Position numbers and translations under genes: made by a program. The notes below the pieces were generated by a model. That model had not been told where the DNA came from, ran no database searches, and worked only from the letters and a program-made list of their open reading frames with translations. Below, piece after piece: positions 1 through 10,800 of a DNA stretch of 58,106 nt. Within the stretch, counting starts at the first letter, position 1; each line of letters opens with the position of its first letter. The DNA comes from Bigelowiella natans CCMP2755 (taxonomy: Eukaryota; Cercozoa; Chlorarachniophyceae). The stretch lies in contig ADNK01000620.1 in assembly GCA_000320545.1 (NCBI GenBank), forward strand, positions 1 to 58,106. The letters are read 5' to 3'.

Positions 1-36
1 GAACTTCATCATAGCTCAACCGCCAAACTATACTGC

Positions 37-69
<33 letters not shown>

Positions 70-134
70 TATGAATTATTAATTTAGTAAACATGTTGAT
101 AGTGGCAGTATAAAGAAGTGAAAATTGTATTTAG
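1..134. other. left edge, intronic or intergenic
   Basis: AT-rich sequence with a (CAT)n microsatellite at about 38-69. No gene can be modelled here, apart from the possible acceptor at 133-134 that opens the candidate exon next to it. Confidence 0.5.
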
Positions 135-233
135 GCGAGTGATCTAGAACTCAGTGGAGAATTCATGGGCATGATTCAAGTCTTTGATGCGCCAAAAGAT
201 CGCAAGCAGCCATACATGTACGCCGCGCTATAA
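135..233 (+). CDS. candidate 3'-terminal exon of a gene entering from the left
   Basis: After a TTTAG acceptor at 130-134 a phase-0 reading frame runs 32 codons to TAA at 231-233 (it begins ASDLELSGEF and ends MYAAL). No family is recognised. It would be the last exon of a plus-strand gene whose body lies outside the window, converging on the CinA-like gene. The opposite strand also offers a short open stretch with an acceptor at about 241, so which strand is coding is not settled. Confidence 0.25.
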   Translation, partial: ASDLELSGEFMGMIQVFDAPKDRKQPYMYAAL

Positions 234-424
234 TATGTGACTGTGAAGAAATAGTTGACACAACAGATATTTCTCTTAACCCTTAGTACGAGTTGAACAA
301 ACTTACATGGCAGCATGGCGAGTGAAGTAGTAGCCATTATAGTAGTAGTCGTAGTTGTAATAGAAGAAGAAGAAGTAGTTTAACCTGCAAACCAGAGTGT
401 TTCGCTTGTTTTCTGTCAGATTTG

Positions 425-508
425 TAGGCTACGATCCCCATATCCTTCCTAACAAACAACACACACACACATTTATAGGCTACGATCCCCATATCCTTCC
501 TAACAAAC
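425..508. repeat. 33-bp direct duplication around the 3' exon of the CinA-like gene
   Basis: Identical 33-bp copies lie at 425-457 and 476-508, separated by a short CA-rich spacer. On the minus strand each copy carries a TTAG acceptor followed by codons for EGYGDRSL. The 476-508 copy reaches TAA at 475-473, and the 425-457 copy would end two codons later (QI, then TGA). A (CA)n tract at about 511-541 flanks it inside the last intron. Confidence 0.85.
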
Positions 509-509
509 T

Positions 510-546
<37 letters not shown>

Positions 547-2728
547 GAGGTTTCTGTCCAGAACGTCGTCGTTGGCATCGCATTATACCGATAATAAATC
601 CTGTATTACTCCTAGTATTGCTATTTTGTTGCTTACATAGATGCTGCATCATCGCTGGCAGGTGGGACAAACAGAACGCCTTCTTCATCATCATCCTGCT
701 TTACGTCCAACACCTGCAGCAGGAGGAAATGGCTCAAATCATCACTATTTTCTTACTGTCAATAGCATATCAAGTAAAAGTAGTTTGCACCTTTGCTCTC
801 ACCATATCCACGTTGTCACCACTACCGCCACATACACCACACCAGTACCACTACTATTTTACTTTTATTATTATGATGATCACCGTCGTCTTCTTTACCC
901 AGCAACATGAAACATCAATATCATCTAATATAGAAAAAGGGGCTCCTACTACCACCATCACCACTACTACTACTACATCAGCGGCAAGCTGTAGAATTTG
1001 CTTTGCAAAGCACTGATCTTCTCCTTTACGGTCTCTTCTCCCTTTTTCCAAGCTCACATATCGTGTCCACACCTTCTCATCATTGCATGTATAAGAGCAA
1101 GGCACAAGAAGCAGCACAAGATATATCACTAACCCATCAAGATGATAATCATACTAGGGCGAGGAGGACGATTATACGGACAAAAAGTTCAGGAGGAGGA
1201 GGAGGAGGGGGGGGGATGGGGAGGGGTGAAGAAGAATACCGATGATCCATCATATGCTGCTAAGTATCCGTGATGCTTCCCTCTCCTTGGCCTGCTTGAA
1301 ACCACGGCAGCTGGTGCGTGTGTACAAGGAAGAAACCAGAGACAAGGAGAGAGGGAGACAGGGAGAGAGAGGTGAGGGGAAAAGAAAAATGAACAAGAAA
1401 TAGAGATACAAGGACAATGGAGTCAACGTAAAAGAAGGCTGCTTCCATCTTAATCGAGCAATAATTATATGGGAACAACGAGCGAGAAAAAGGAGTAAGA
1501 GGAAACAAATTCGGACAATAATTACAGTCATACCAACTAATATTTATAGCAGTAGTAGTAGTAGTGGTAGTAGTAGTAGTAGTAGTAGGAGGAGGAGGAG
1601 GAGGAGGAGGAGGAGGAGGAGGAGGAATAGTAATTGTAGAAGCATCATAGCACGAGAGATAGAGAATAGGAGATGAAAGGGCAATAACAAATAATTGGTT
1701 ACGATCTCATCACCTGAACATCCAATGCCAACAAACCTAGTGGAAGTAAGTGCCTTCACAGTCTCCTTAGAACATTTACCTAGTGCTGTGAGCAAGCGTG
1801 CTCTTTCGAAAGCTCCCTTTGCAAGCATAATTGCAGAATCTTCGCTAACAAATTTCCTCGGTTCGCCCCCCATGTACTCGATAGAGCTACGATTGATTAA
1901 AATGTATTATCACTTAACTACTTCTTAAGCATGCTGCTAGTTGAAGAACAGGGTTCTGTAGTGGCCAGAAATACAGGTAAAAAAGTCGCTGTCAAACAAT
2001 GAACCCGGGACTAGTATCACTTTCAGTTGGCCAACCTTTCCTTAGCGTAAGGAACACTGATCTCCATCACCAGTTGCGACATCCCGGGCACTTGAGTGAG
2101 GGCTCGAATCGCATCACCTTGGAAGGAAGAGAAGGATTACACATAATCAAGACAACCAACGGCAAGTTGAATGAAAAAGCACGATCGATGCGAAGGAAAT
2201 AAGAGATTGTTTTAGCAAGCGTAGTGTGACGGCAATGGAGCAGGTTGCTGCAGTTTTGATGAAACTGAAAAGTATCTCACCTCCCGATCCTGTTGTAGCA
2301 ATGGCTATCTATATTACCCAAAACACACAGAAAGAGAAGAAGAAGAAAAGGAGAACTACATTAAACCCATCCCTGGTTTCACTTACAATACATCTCCACC
2401 ATCCCTTGAAGTCATAGATAACAGATAACATAGAATAAACACGTCATACTACCTTGGTCCCAGCAACCTTATAAAGTTTTTCAACAAGTGCTTGAGATCT
2501 ATCCATCTTCCCCGAAGTTTCTGAAGACTGCGACTGCAACAAAAGCTTTCTAGCCCGATGTCGGCCAGCCAGTGTGGTTTGTTTCAGAGCCCGAATTCTA
2601 GCAGCTGCGGTAATAGATCTCGAAGTAATAGTAGTGGTAAGGGTAACTCGAATGGCACGAGCGACAACGGTGCTGCAGAGCCCCCATACACAGAGCACAA
2701 AGAAGGGACTACTACTACTATCGCTCAT
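473..2728 (-). CDS. CinA-like domain protein (nine exons)
   Basis: Spliced model: 2453-2728, 2281-2308, 2036-2117, 1714-1886, 1240-1310, 977-1072, 637-713, 546-600, 473-499, giving 294 aa. The first ATG (2728) follows an in-frame TAG. Residues 1 to about 70 are hydrophobic then Ser/Thr/Arg-rich, like an organelle-targeting or membrane-anchoring leader. The core resembles CinA C-terminal domains (bacterial members are NMN deamidases): TTGSGGDAIRALTQVPGMS corresponds to the ESCTGG...VPGAS region, followed by SVPYAKERS, GGEPRKFVSEDSA, VGIGCSAAV, SSRPRRGKHHG and SLEKGRRDRKGED. The last motifs match a eukaryotic/bacterial CinA-like subfamily that is often fused to a nucleotidyltransferase. No such domain follows here, so this is a stand-alone version. 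The catalytic activity is inferred only. The C-terminal exons after 637 are less certain than the core. Confidence 0.75.
1552..1625. repeat. (GTA)n/(GGA)n microsatellite in CinA-like intron
   Basis: Adjacent AGT and AGG trinucleotide runs within the intron between the 1714-1886 and 1240-1310 exons. A further G-rich (GGA)n/G tract lies at about 1192-1216. Confidence 0.9.
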
Positions 2729-2998
2729 TGTCTACCGCCACGATGCTTCTTTGGAGAATTAAAGAGTGGAGTAAGATAATAAGATGCTGGTTCATCCCTT
2801 GTCGCCCTTACAGGATTGAGGGGATTTAAGTGTATGCTACCAACACTTCTCTTGTCGTTCTTGAAGAATCGGAGAGGCTCACAGCAATAAAGATATCGTC
2901 CAGGACGCACTACGAGTTCCAAACTATCTTCATTATCGGTTCCGACCTATCGCACCTCTGCAAAAGCACAACCTAAAGCCAAAAACCAATCAACAACC
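2729..2998. promoter_or_regulatory. shared 5' interval of a head-to-head gene pair
   Basis: The 270 bp between the start codons of the CinA-like gene (-) and the EF-hand gene (+) must hold both promoters. No convincing TATA box or repeat is visible, and it lacks the TGCA-rich island seen at gene 3' ends. Promoter function is inferred from position only. Confidence 0.45.
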
Positions 2999-5900
2999 AT
3001 GGGTGCAAAGATCTCCAAAGAAAGGGTAAGATCTTGCAGGAGAAGCATTTCCGAGATCGCGAATGAGTTCTGTTCTCTGTATGTAGATCGGAAAGCTATT
3101 CGCAAAGCTTGACAAGAACGGTGACGGGTTCGAACATCCCTTGTTCATCTGAAGTATCTATTGTAAATTTGACAGCGACATATGATTCAGGTTCCTCTCA
3201 ATTGACGAACTTGCGCCTCTCGCCCAAGCATGTAAGGATCGATTGACTTCACTATATTATTCTTGTCTTCACGTTAATCATCCTTCCAGGTGAGTTCGAC
3301 TTAAAGGAATTCAGGGCCACTTTCGAAAAGGCGGACAAATCCAAGGTATTATTCAGTCCGTGAGAAATGAGTTCAGTGCATTGAACAGAATGTATCTCAC
3401 AGGATGGAGTGCTAAATCTCGAAGAGGCTTCGAAGCTCCTCAAAAATATGAAGATCACTGAGGAACAGGTTTTCCCCTTTTTGTTTTGCAGTAGCTATCG
3501 AAGTAAGTAATGACTAACAATTAGTTCGAAGCTGTGGAAAATGGACTGAGCACAGTGTTGGGAGTGCTTACTGATGTTACCGTTGTGACAATGAAAGGGA
3601 ATCAGGTAATAAAATCAGCTTGTCACATACCATACCTACTTTTAATAATTGTGGAACATAATTTTAGGGCGCCGATCGAAAAATTCTTTGCCGGGGAGAT
3701 TTAAATATACTTCAGATTAATGACGGCTTGGTATTGGCCATGTATGTTATCAAGTTGGTATTGTTTGATATTGGGTATTATAGGTTGCATTGACTGTGAG
3801 CGACAAGTTTGTTTACGCTCTGAAACAGAAACTCCCCACTGTTCGTATTGCGAAGTACGAATCCTAGTCTAGTCCCATACTTAGATTTGGGACCTAATTT
3901 TTTATCTTTTTCAGACAGTTCTATTGCCTACCCGGAGTGGAGAGCGGAACTTACTATGGCTTGCTCATGTCGAAATGCGGTAACATTACTATAGAAATCA
4001 AATTATAGCACATCAAGTTCTAAATAATTGTAAATAATTGTAGATGATGAGGCGCTTGATTCTTTCGACGTTATTCTGGACAAGGAAACGACTTTCAAGG
4101 GGTAACTACATCATCATGAAAGCATCGGTATGATAGGTGATTCGACGTGTGTTTCAGATTTTTTTCTGTCGCCCCCGCGAAGAAATCTGCTGTTCCTGAA
4201 GGAGAGGCAAAAAAGTCCGGAGGCGCGGTTGCAACATCTTCTTTCTTCTCAAGATTAAAGGATAAGGTGAATGTTTTACTTCTAAGTTGCATTTCATTAT
4301 TACACATACCTTCCTTGTAAAACCTCAAAGGCTGCCAAGGCTGTAAAAGACGTTCAAGCAAATGAAACCTATAAGAAATTATCCGTAAAGGTAGTTACAT
4401 TGCATCTGTATCAAGAACAGCATGAAGTCAGTGTTTGTTGTTAGGCAACAAAGGCTTACGAGGATGCTGTTAATAGCGATACATATAAAAAAGCCAAAGC
4501 AGCTGCAGAGGAGCAGCTCGCAAAGCTTAAAGACTCAGACTCGTATCAGAACGCGAAAAAGAAGGTAGTTTAAACTCTCCACTTATAATATTGTTCCAAT
4601 ATATTTTTTGTAAATAGGCTCAGGAGAAATTAGATGAAATCAGGAAATCTGAAGCTTTCAAAGAGGCACAAAAGTTGGGGAAGCAGGGTATCGATTTGGC
4701 CAAAGTCCGTACCCACTCTTTAATTTCGTCGGAAAGGATTGTGACGTTCTCAACACATGTGTTTCATGTGATGTAAACAGGAGAAACTTGAGGAAGGGAA
4801 AGCGTATACACAGGAGATTATTAAGTCTCAAAAGGGAAAGAGTGTGGGTGATAAAATCTCCACTGGGGTAAGTAGCTCGATCATTTTTCAAACGTGGCGG
4901 AAGTGATGAATTTACTTATCGATAATATATGATTAATTTGGCCGAAGGTTAATGTGGCTACAGATGGAGCTGTTGTTGCTATTGGTTACACCGCAAAATT
5001 TGCGGGTGAGACTGTCAAAAAAACAGCGCAGGTTGCGTAGCAAGTATTGCAGGTTTGTAGTATTACCTTGATTTCTCTACATACCTCAGATCTTGCGGAA
5101 AACGTTGAAGCCTGTTAAGAAGAAACCACAAGTACGTAGTGATATCCATCAATTGATCTAACCATCATCTAAGAACGTATCTTTACAGGTCTCAGAGAAA
5201 ACGAAGGCATATGTGAAAACAGCTGCGAAATGGTCAGGCAAAGGTAACAGGACGCACAATTTTGTTTAGAACACAGGTTTCTCAGTTGCTCACATGTGAG
5301 CTACATTTTTTTTCGTAGCTGTCGTGGTCTCCAAACATGTTGCCTCTACGGCTTTGGCTGTCGCTGATGCACTTTCTTCAAAACTTACCGAAGCAATCGA
5401 GAGTTCGTCAGTCTATAAGGACAATCAACATAAGGTGGTGGTGTGCAAACGATCGGCTTGTGGGATACATCGCTGATTTCATCCATAATTTGTAGATGCA
5501 AAGCCAGGCTGTTCAGGATACGAAAAAGGTTGTTGGTGCGCACTTTAAATAGATTGTCCTAATTCGATATTTCCCCTCTGTATGTTGAAGGTGGTGAAGG
5601 CTGGCCTCGAAGGCAGTTTCAAGATTATCGATGCAATGATTGATGCAGGTACCAAACTCTCAATTTCTCTTGGTTTTTTCACCGATTATTTATTTTCCTT
5701 AGGCCTGCTCTTTGTGGCCGAAGTCACTGTGGCGGCCGCAGATGTACACCTATACAGGAGAACACAAAGTATGAGATTATGAGATATGTGTTTGTTTGAA
5801 GGTGGCAGAGCACACGCATGGATCTGAGGTCGGAGCTGTCGCGAAAGATGCAGGTGCCATTGTCACCAATGCAGCCAAGGCTGGTGCCAACTTAAGGTTG

Positions 5901-6267
5901 ATTCTCGAACGCTGTATCAACGAAAGGAGATCTGTTGTCAAATTAGCCATTTTAGTTCTACTTTAACTTTTGCAATAATTATCCTTATATAGGTATGTCG
6001 GCTTGACTCCCATGGCAAAACGTGCACTTTTAGGAACCACCGTTGAAATGCTGGTGAACAAATTATGATATTATCTATGTTGAGTTTACTCACACTGGCT
6101 GCTTTAAGGGAACGGAGGAAGAGAAAAAGGCCATCAAGGCTGGCAAAAACGTATGTTTTAAGTGTGCTAATTTCTGATTCTCACTAAGATCCTCTCATAT
6201 TCATCAGACAAATGCAACTGCGACCTTGGCGGTCAACTTGGTGGCAGCACAGGCGTCGGTCAGTTAA
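2999..6267 (+). CDS. EF-hand / senescence-domain (ERD7/spartin-like) protein
   Basis: About 25 small exons (first ATG 2999, TAA 6265-6267) give about 578 aa. Two EF-hands come first: DKNGDGFLSIDE (about 18-29) and DKSKDGVLNLEE (about 52-63), both with Asp/Asn/Ser ligands and the position-12 Glu. Residues 95-170 (GDLNILQINDGLVALTVSDK...QFYCLP) resemble the N-terminal part of plant ERD7/senescence proteins. A Lys/Ala-rich helical stretch (about 226-345) repeats units such as NETYKKL, SDTYKKAKA, SDSYQNAKK and SEAFKEAQKL. The rest (STGVNVATDGAVVAIGY, KKPQVSEKTKAYVKTAAKW, SEVGAVAKDAGAIVTNAA) matches the senescence domain of ERD7 and spartin, which bind lipid droplets or membranes. Calcium-responsive membrane or lipid-droplet binding is inferred. 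The frame closes if GTTGCG at 5033 is used as a donor; otherwise TAG at 5038-5040 would stop it. Introns are short and almost free of microsatellites. Confidence 0.8.
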
Positions 6268-7848
6268 TACGAAAGATATGCTGCGCACAATTGCTATGAT
6301 TTGGCGCTGGAGGTGTTGTACATCATGTATGGTGTACCTTGGGTCCATTGTTTTATCGGTTGCGGGCGTGGTTGTCCGGGTTATTACTTTGATGCAAAAT
6401 CAGTTTTTAGTCATCAACATTGAACAAGTTCAACACCAACACATTGTTCAACAGCAGCCTGCCACGCGCAGGGCAAACAGCAATGTTGCAACACGCTCTC
6501 CTGTGGCACTATCATGACTGTTGGTGTTGGGGTTCGCATGAGCTCTAGAGCTAGTGCATCGCTGGTTGTCCGCTGCGCATCGCATCTGAGCTACACTTGA
6601 GATGGTGACAAATTGCATGTCAAAAGCACCATGCACACAGCGAGTCTATTGCGCCCCACGCATGCAGCTTGTGTCGTCTGGCCACGCTTGCTAGATACAC
6701 GAACATTCAGCACGTACGACACTGTCCGGGTACGTTGCTTTGATGCAAAATCCGTTTTTAGTCATCGATCTGCATTGAACAAGTTCAACACCAACACATG
6801 GTTCGCAACAGCAGCACTGCCATGCGAAGGGCAAACAACAACGTTGCATCACGTTCGCCAGCCACGTGCACTCAGGTGGACAGACCTGGCATCTGGCATG
6901 GCGTCAAACCCCAGAGAATGTGACAGACATGCACATGATCTAGATGATGTGCATGTCTAGATGTGCTGATGTGCATGTGCACATGCACACATTTATGTAC
7001 ACATGCATGTGCAATGTGTGTAACATATGCTGTGTCTGTTGTGAATGAGGACAATCGTGGAAAATGACCAACCTGCTCGTGCTCCAGTCTAGCAGTGCTC
7101 AAAAGAACAATGTGACGGTAACGTTTGAATTGTTTCTCCCTTTCTTTTCCTTGGCAAGAATGCCGAATGTCATTTCCACATGGATTTCAATCCTGCGACA
7201 GACATGAACCGTACTGTCCATCATTCAAATTAATTTGTCGCCACCATGGCAAGAAGAACGAACGAAACTCTGATGTGTCTCCTGAGAACTGCAGAGCTGG
7301 ATTGGGAAACTGACAACTGCCAACGCTCAGGCGTTTCCCCCAAAATACAATTAAAAATCACAACAAATCATGGCCTTTTTATTTCTATTTGACATTTTTA
7401 AGACAATTCTTCTTCAAAACCTACGGCGTTCATTGTGGCACCCTTGGTGGATTCAAGATAAAACTCATTGCATTGGGACTTGTCCATACCCATGATTAGT
7501 TTTAATTTTTGACTGCGACATAAAACCAATTCTATTTACCTGTAAAATGACCTTATTTCAAGCCAATATTACATTATGCGATTCCTTAAAAGGGATGAAA
7601 TTTGGGCCAGGTTGAATGGGGTCCAGGAGGTTTTAGCCTCTGATTTGGTTTATTGAGCTCTATCCCTTTAATTACTCTGGGCTAAAGAGTGACAGCATTA
7701 AACAACTAAGTGCCGTTTCCTCTCATCTGTCTGGCATCACATCCTGCTGCCGCCCCCAGAGATAGGTATAACGAACGAGTAAAATGAAAATGAAAAACTC
7801 TAATAGAAGAAATCGAATAACAGTTGGCACATTAGGTGATCTACTATA
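6268..7848. repeat. 3'-flank TGCA-rich island A and dynein 5' flank
   Basis: 6268-7110 is rich in TGCA, GCATGC and CTAG words. It contains a diverged direct repeat of about 140 bp (about 6372-6509 and 6722-6870; both share GATGCAAAATC, AAGTTCAACACCAACACA and GGGCAAACA). It also has a near-perfect 32-bp inverted repeat at about 6926-6957 centred on CTAG, and the word TCTAGATGTGCTG at 6956-6968. 7110-7848 is plainer AT-rich DNA that should hold the dynein promoter. No coding exon could be supported in either part. Confidence 0.6.
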
Positions 7849-10800
7849 ATGGACGGGAAGACAGAGAAAGAAGAAGGGGTGGCAACAAACCTCCTCAAGA
7901 GTAAGCACTACAACGATGTGCTCAATCAAGTTTATACGGATGCTGAAAACGCGGAGCCTATGGAGCAAGCGGTATAAATTTATAAATTTATTTATGACAT
8001 CAATGTATTGGTTCTACGCAAGGCATATCATCCGGTCGTATATTTAATCAATTTTCTTCGATGATAGGATGGAGGTATGGAACCATCTTATCCTCAGGCG
8101 GAGTGGAGGACAAAAGCAGACAAAAAGTATGCAATCACTGCCCATTCATCCAATGCAGAAAATAATAAGTTTATTACCCCAGGTTCACCACTAGAAAACT
8201 CGATGAATTTCGGGAAAGACGCATGAAGAAAAAAATGGATGCAATGTGGGTTTTATAAATGCACATATACAGACCACCAACCCATCACTAGAAATGTAGA
8301 GGATTGAATAAAACACTTTATTCTATATTGCTCGAGAGATTTCTGACTTTTCCCGATAAGTTCCACAAATCTGTACGGCATACACAGTATAATATGTTAA
8401 TTTATTTCATAGGAAAAGGCAGCAAGTGTCTGTGAAGATTCCGAAGGTGTTTGCGAATATAGGAAAAGGATTTAGTGGCAGGTCCAAGAAGGTAATTTGT
8501 TACAACAATTTCCTAATGCAGGACAGCTCTGAGGTTAGTTTATTATGCGTTGTGCAGACAAAACAGAATAAGATGAAGAAGCAGGATTCTAAATCAAGAA
8601 CTTCCAAAGACGGCAAAGACGACTTGAAGAAGACGATAATAATTCGTGAGAATCCTAGTGCTGAACCACCTTCCCGTGCAAAATCATTACGAGAAAGAAA
8701 GGAAAGATTGATGAAACAGAAGACAGAAAAAAGAAAACTTGTAAATGGTGATGAGATGCCGAAATCAGAAAGGGTATATACCATAAGTTTACAGGATTCC
8801 GAGTTGTATAAGGTCACGAAAGGTGAAATGGAAGAACTATCGCTCGAGCTGTTTGATTCACCGGAAAACGTTAGCAGAACACCGCAAGAATGGGTAGAAC
8901 TCGGAGCAAATAACGGAGGCACAAAGTGCAAGGTCAGAATGTACACCCAGAAGAAATGGGACTGGGCTAGTGCGGTTGTAAAGGCTTACGATGAAACTTC
9001 ACAACTATTTGCCGTCGATTGTGGAAACAATATTATCAAGAATCTGCCCAGGTTGTCGATATTGTTTGACGAAGATGACCCAAAGGCATTCCATGAACGC
9101 CTTCGCAAATGTCAGAAATTAAGAGAAGCGGCCTATGCGTTGCGACGTTATACTAGTCTAATTCAAGCTCAAAACCCGGACCTCTTTGCTGAAATCGAAC
9201 AGGATAGTCTGCATGGAATTGTAGAACGTCTTGTGTTATTCGAGGAGGAACTTGTGGTCAGCAGACAAGAAGAAATGAAATCACTGTTACATGAGGTGAA
9301 GGATATGTTCGAGTTCTGCATGAAAGCCCACGTCATAGAATTTGCGCGTAAGACAGACCCAACTGAAGAATCGCGATTGTCTCATTTGAAGATTCCTCCA
9401 TTGAAACCACTTTCACCTGTGCCACATCTGGCGGTCATTAGTCTCCCAGAAGAACGACCAAGATACATCACGAAAGGTACTTCCTATCCAAAGGACAGAA
9501 GTGGCCACGTGGGATATCGCATCAATGCCAAGCATCATGACATTGTGTGGATCGATTGGCTACGGCACAGAATCTGCTCGCGTCACTACACAGCTTACAA
9601 GAATACTGACAAGGTTGTCCTTAAAATATATAAGTGCTGGGACCTTGTTAAGGACGATTTGTTCTTTGACGCGGATGATGAAAAGATGAGGCCATGGAGC
9701 TTATATAAGTTTCACGACCACCAAAACGATGTATTCGCAGTCGTTCTCAAGAATTTGGAACATGAATGGCGAATGACCTCCGCCAACTACATTAAAGAAG
9801 TGCTTGCGTCTACTTTTCACCTTTACGTCAGTGAAGAAGATTCCTACATGGATGGCCAACTTTGCAAGTTTCTCAAAATGATAGGGTTCATATTGCGTGA
9901 TCAACTTACAGACATCATCTTCCGGACTGTAGATACGATCATGGGCATTCTCAACCAATTCGATAAGAAAAAAGAACAAAATTCGGATGAGAAGTATGAT
10001 TCTTTAGGTCCCAAGCCCCTGCTCGTATTCAAGTTAACGAGTGCCAAAGGGAAAGTAATCTTCAATCCCAGCCTGGATCAAATTGAAAGCACAATTGTGG
10101 CACTTCTAGAAGTTCCACAACGCGTGACAAGTCTAATCGATATCAACACCGATGTTGTCCCTCTACTCAGGCTCCCAGAAACACCATTGGTTGCGCCTGA
10201 AAGCACGCCACATCTTTACCAAAAAATCGACATGTCAAAGCAAGAAGCAAAGAGGATAATCGAGCAAAACATGATCGAGCCTCTGGAAATTCAAAAGCGA
10301 TACGCTAAGTTTGAAAAAATCTTGGGCACCGAGACAAAGAGCTATGTAAAGAAATGGTTTGAGAGAGGAACTAAGAAACCAGAAGTTCCAAAAACACCTG
10401 TCCATTCTCCTAAACATCATCGATCCAGACGCTTGGGCGGGTTAGCCGGTAAGAAGGATAAAGAAGAAAAGAAAGTTGTTCAAGAGGTTCCGTACACTTT
10501 AGAGGAGACTAGAGCAGAAATTAGAAAGTATGTAGATTCAATAGAGGCAATCAAGAAAACATCAGAGATTTTTGTAGATTGTGGATTGCTGAGAATCGAT
10601 TGCGAGAATGTGAAGGAGCATCTAATATCAAAAGCAGTTGAGCTTAAAGACGGCTTGCTAGAAGGACTAGAGAACAAGGCGCGAACTCTTGACGGAAAGC
10701 TCTCTGTCGAGTTTGAAGAAATCTTAGATAAGCTAGGCAAGGTTCCTAAAGATACTGAAACAATGGCTACATTGAAAGATTACATGGAGAAAGTAATTAA

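Noticed and set aside
3120-3145. T-loop-like GGTTCGAAC suggesting a tRNA
   Set aside because: It spans a donor in the first EF-hand exon, and no anticodon or acceptor stem can be drawn around it.
5033-5042. In-frame TAG in the EF-hand/senescence gene as a sign of a pseudogene or stop reassignment
   Set aside because: Using GTTGCG at 5033 as donor removes the TAG and keeps phase into the conserved senescence domain. Similar weak donors occur elsewhere in the window.
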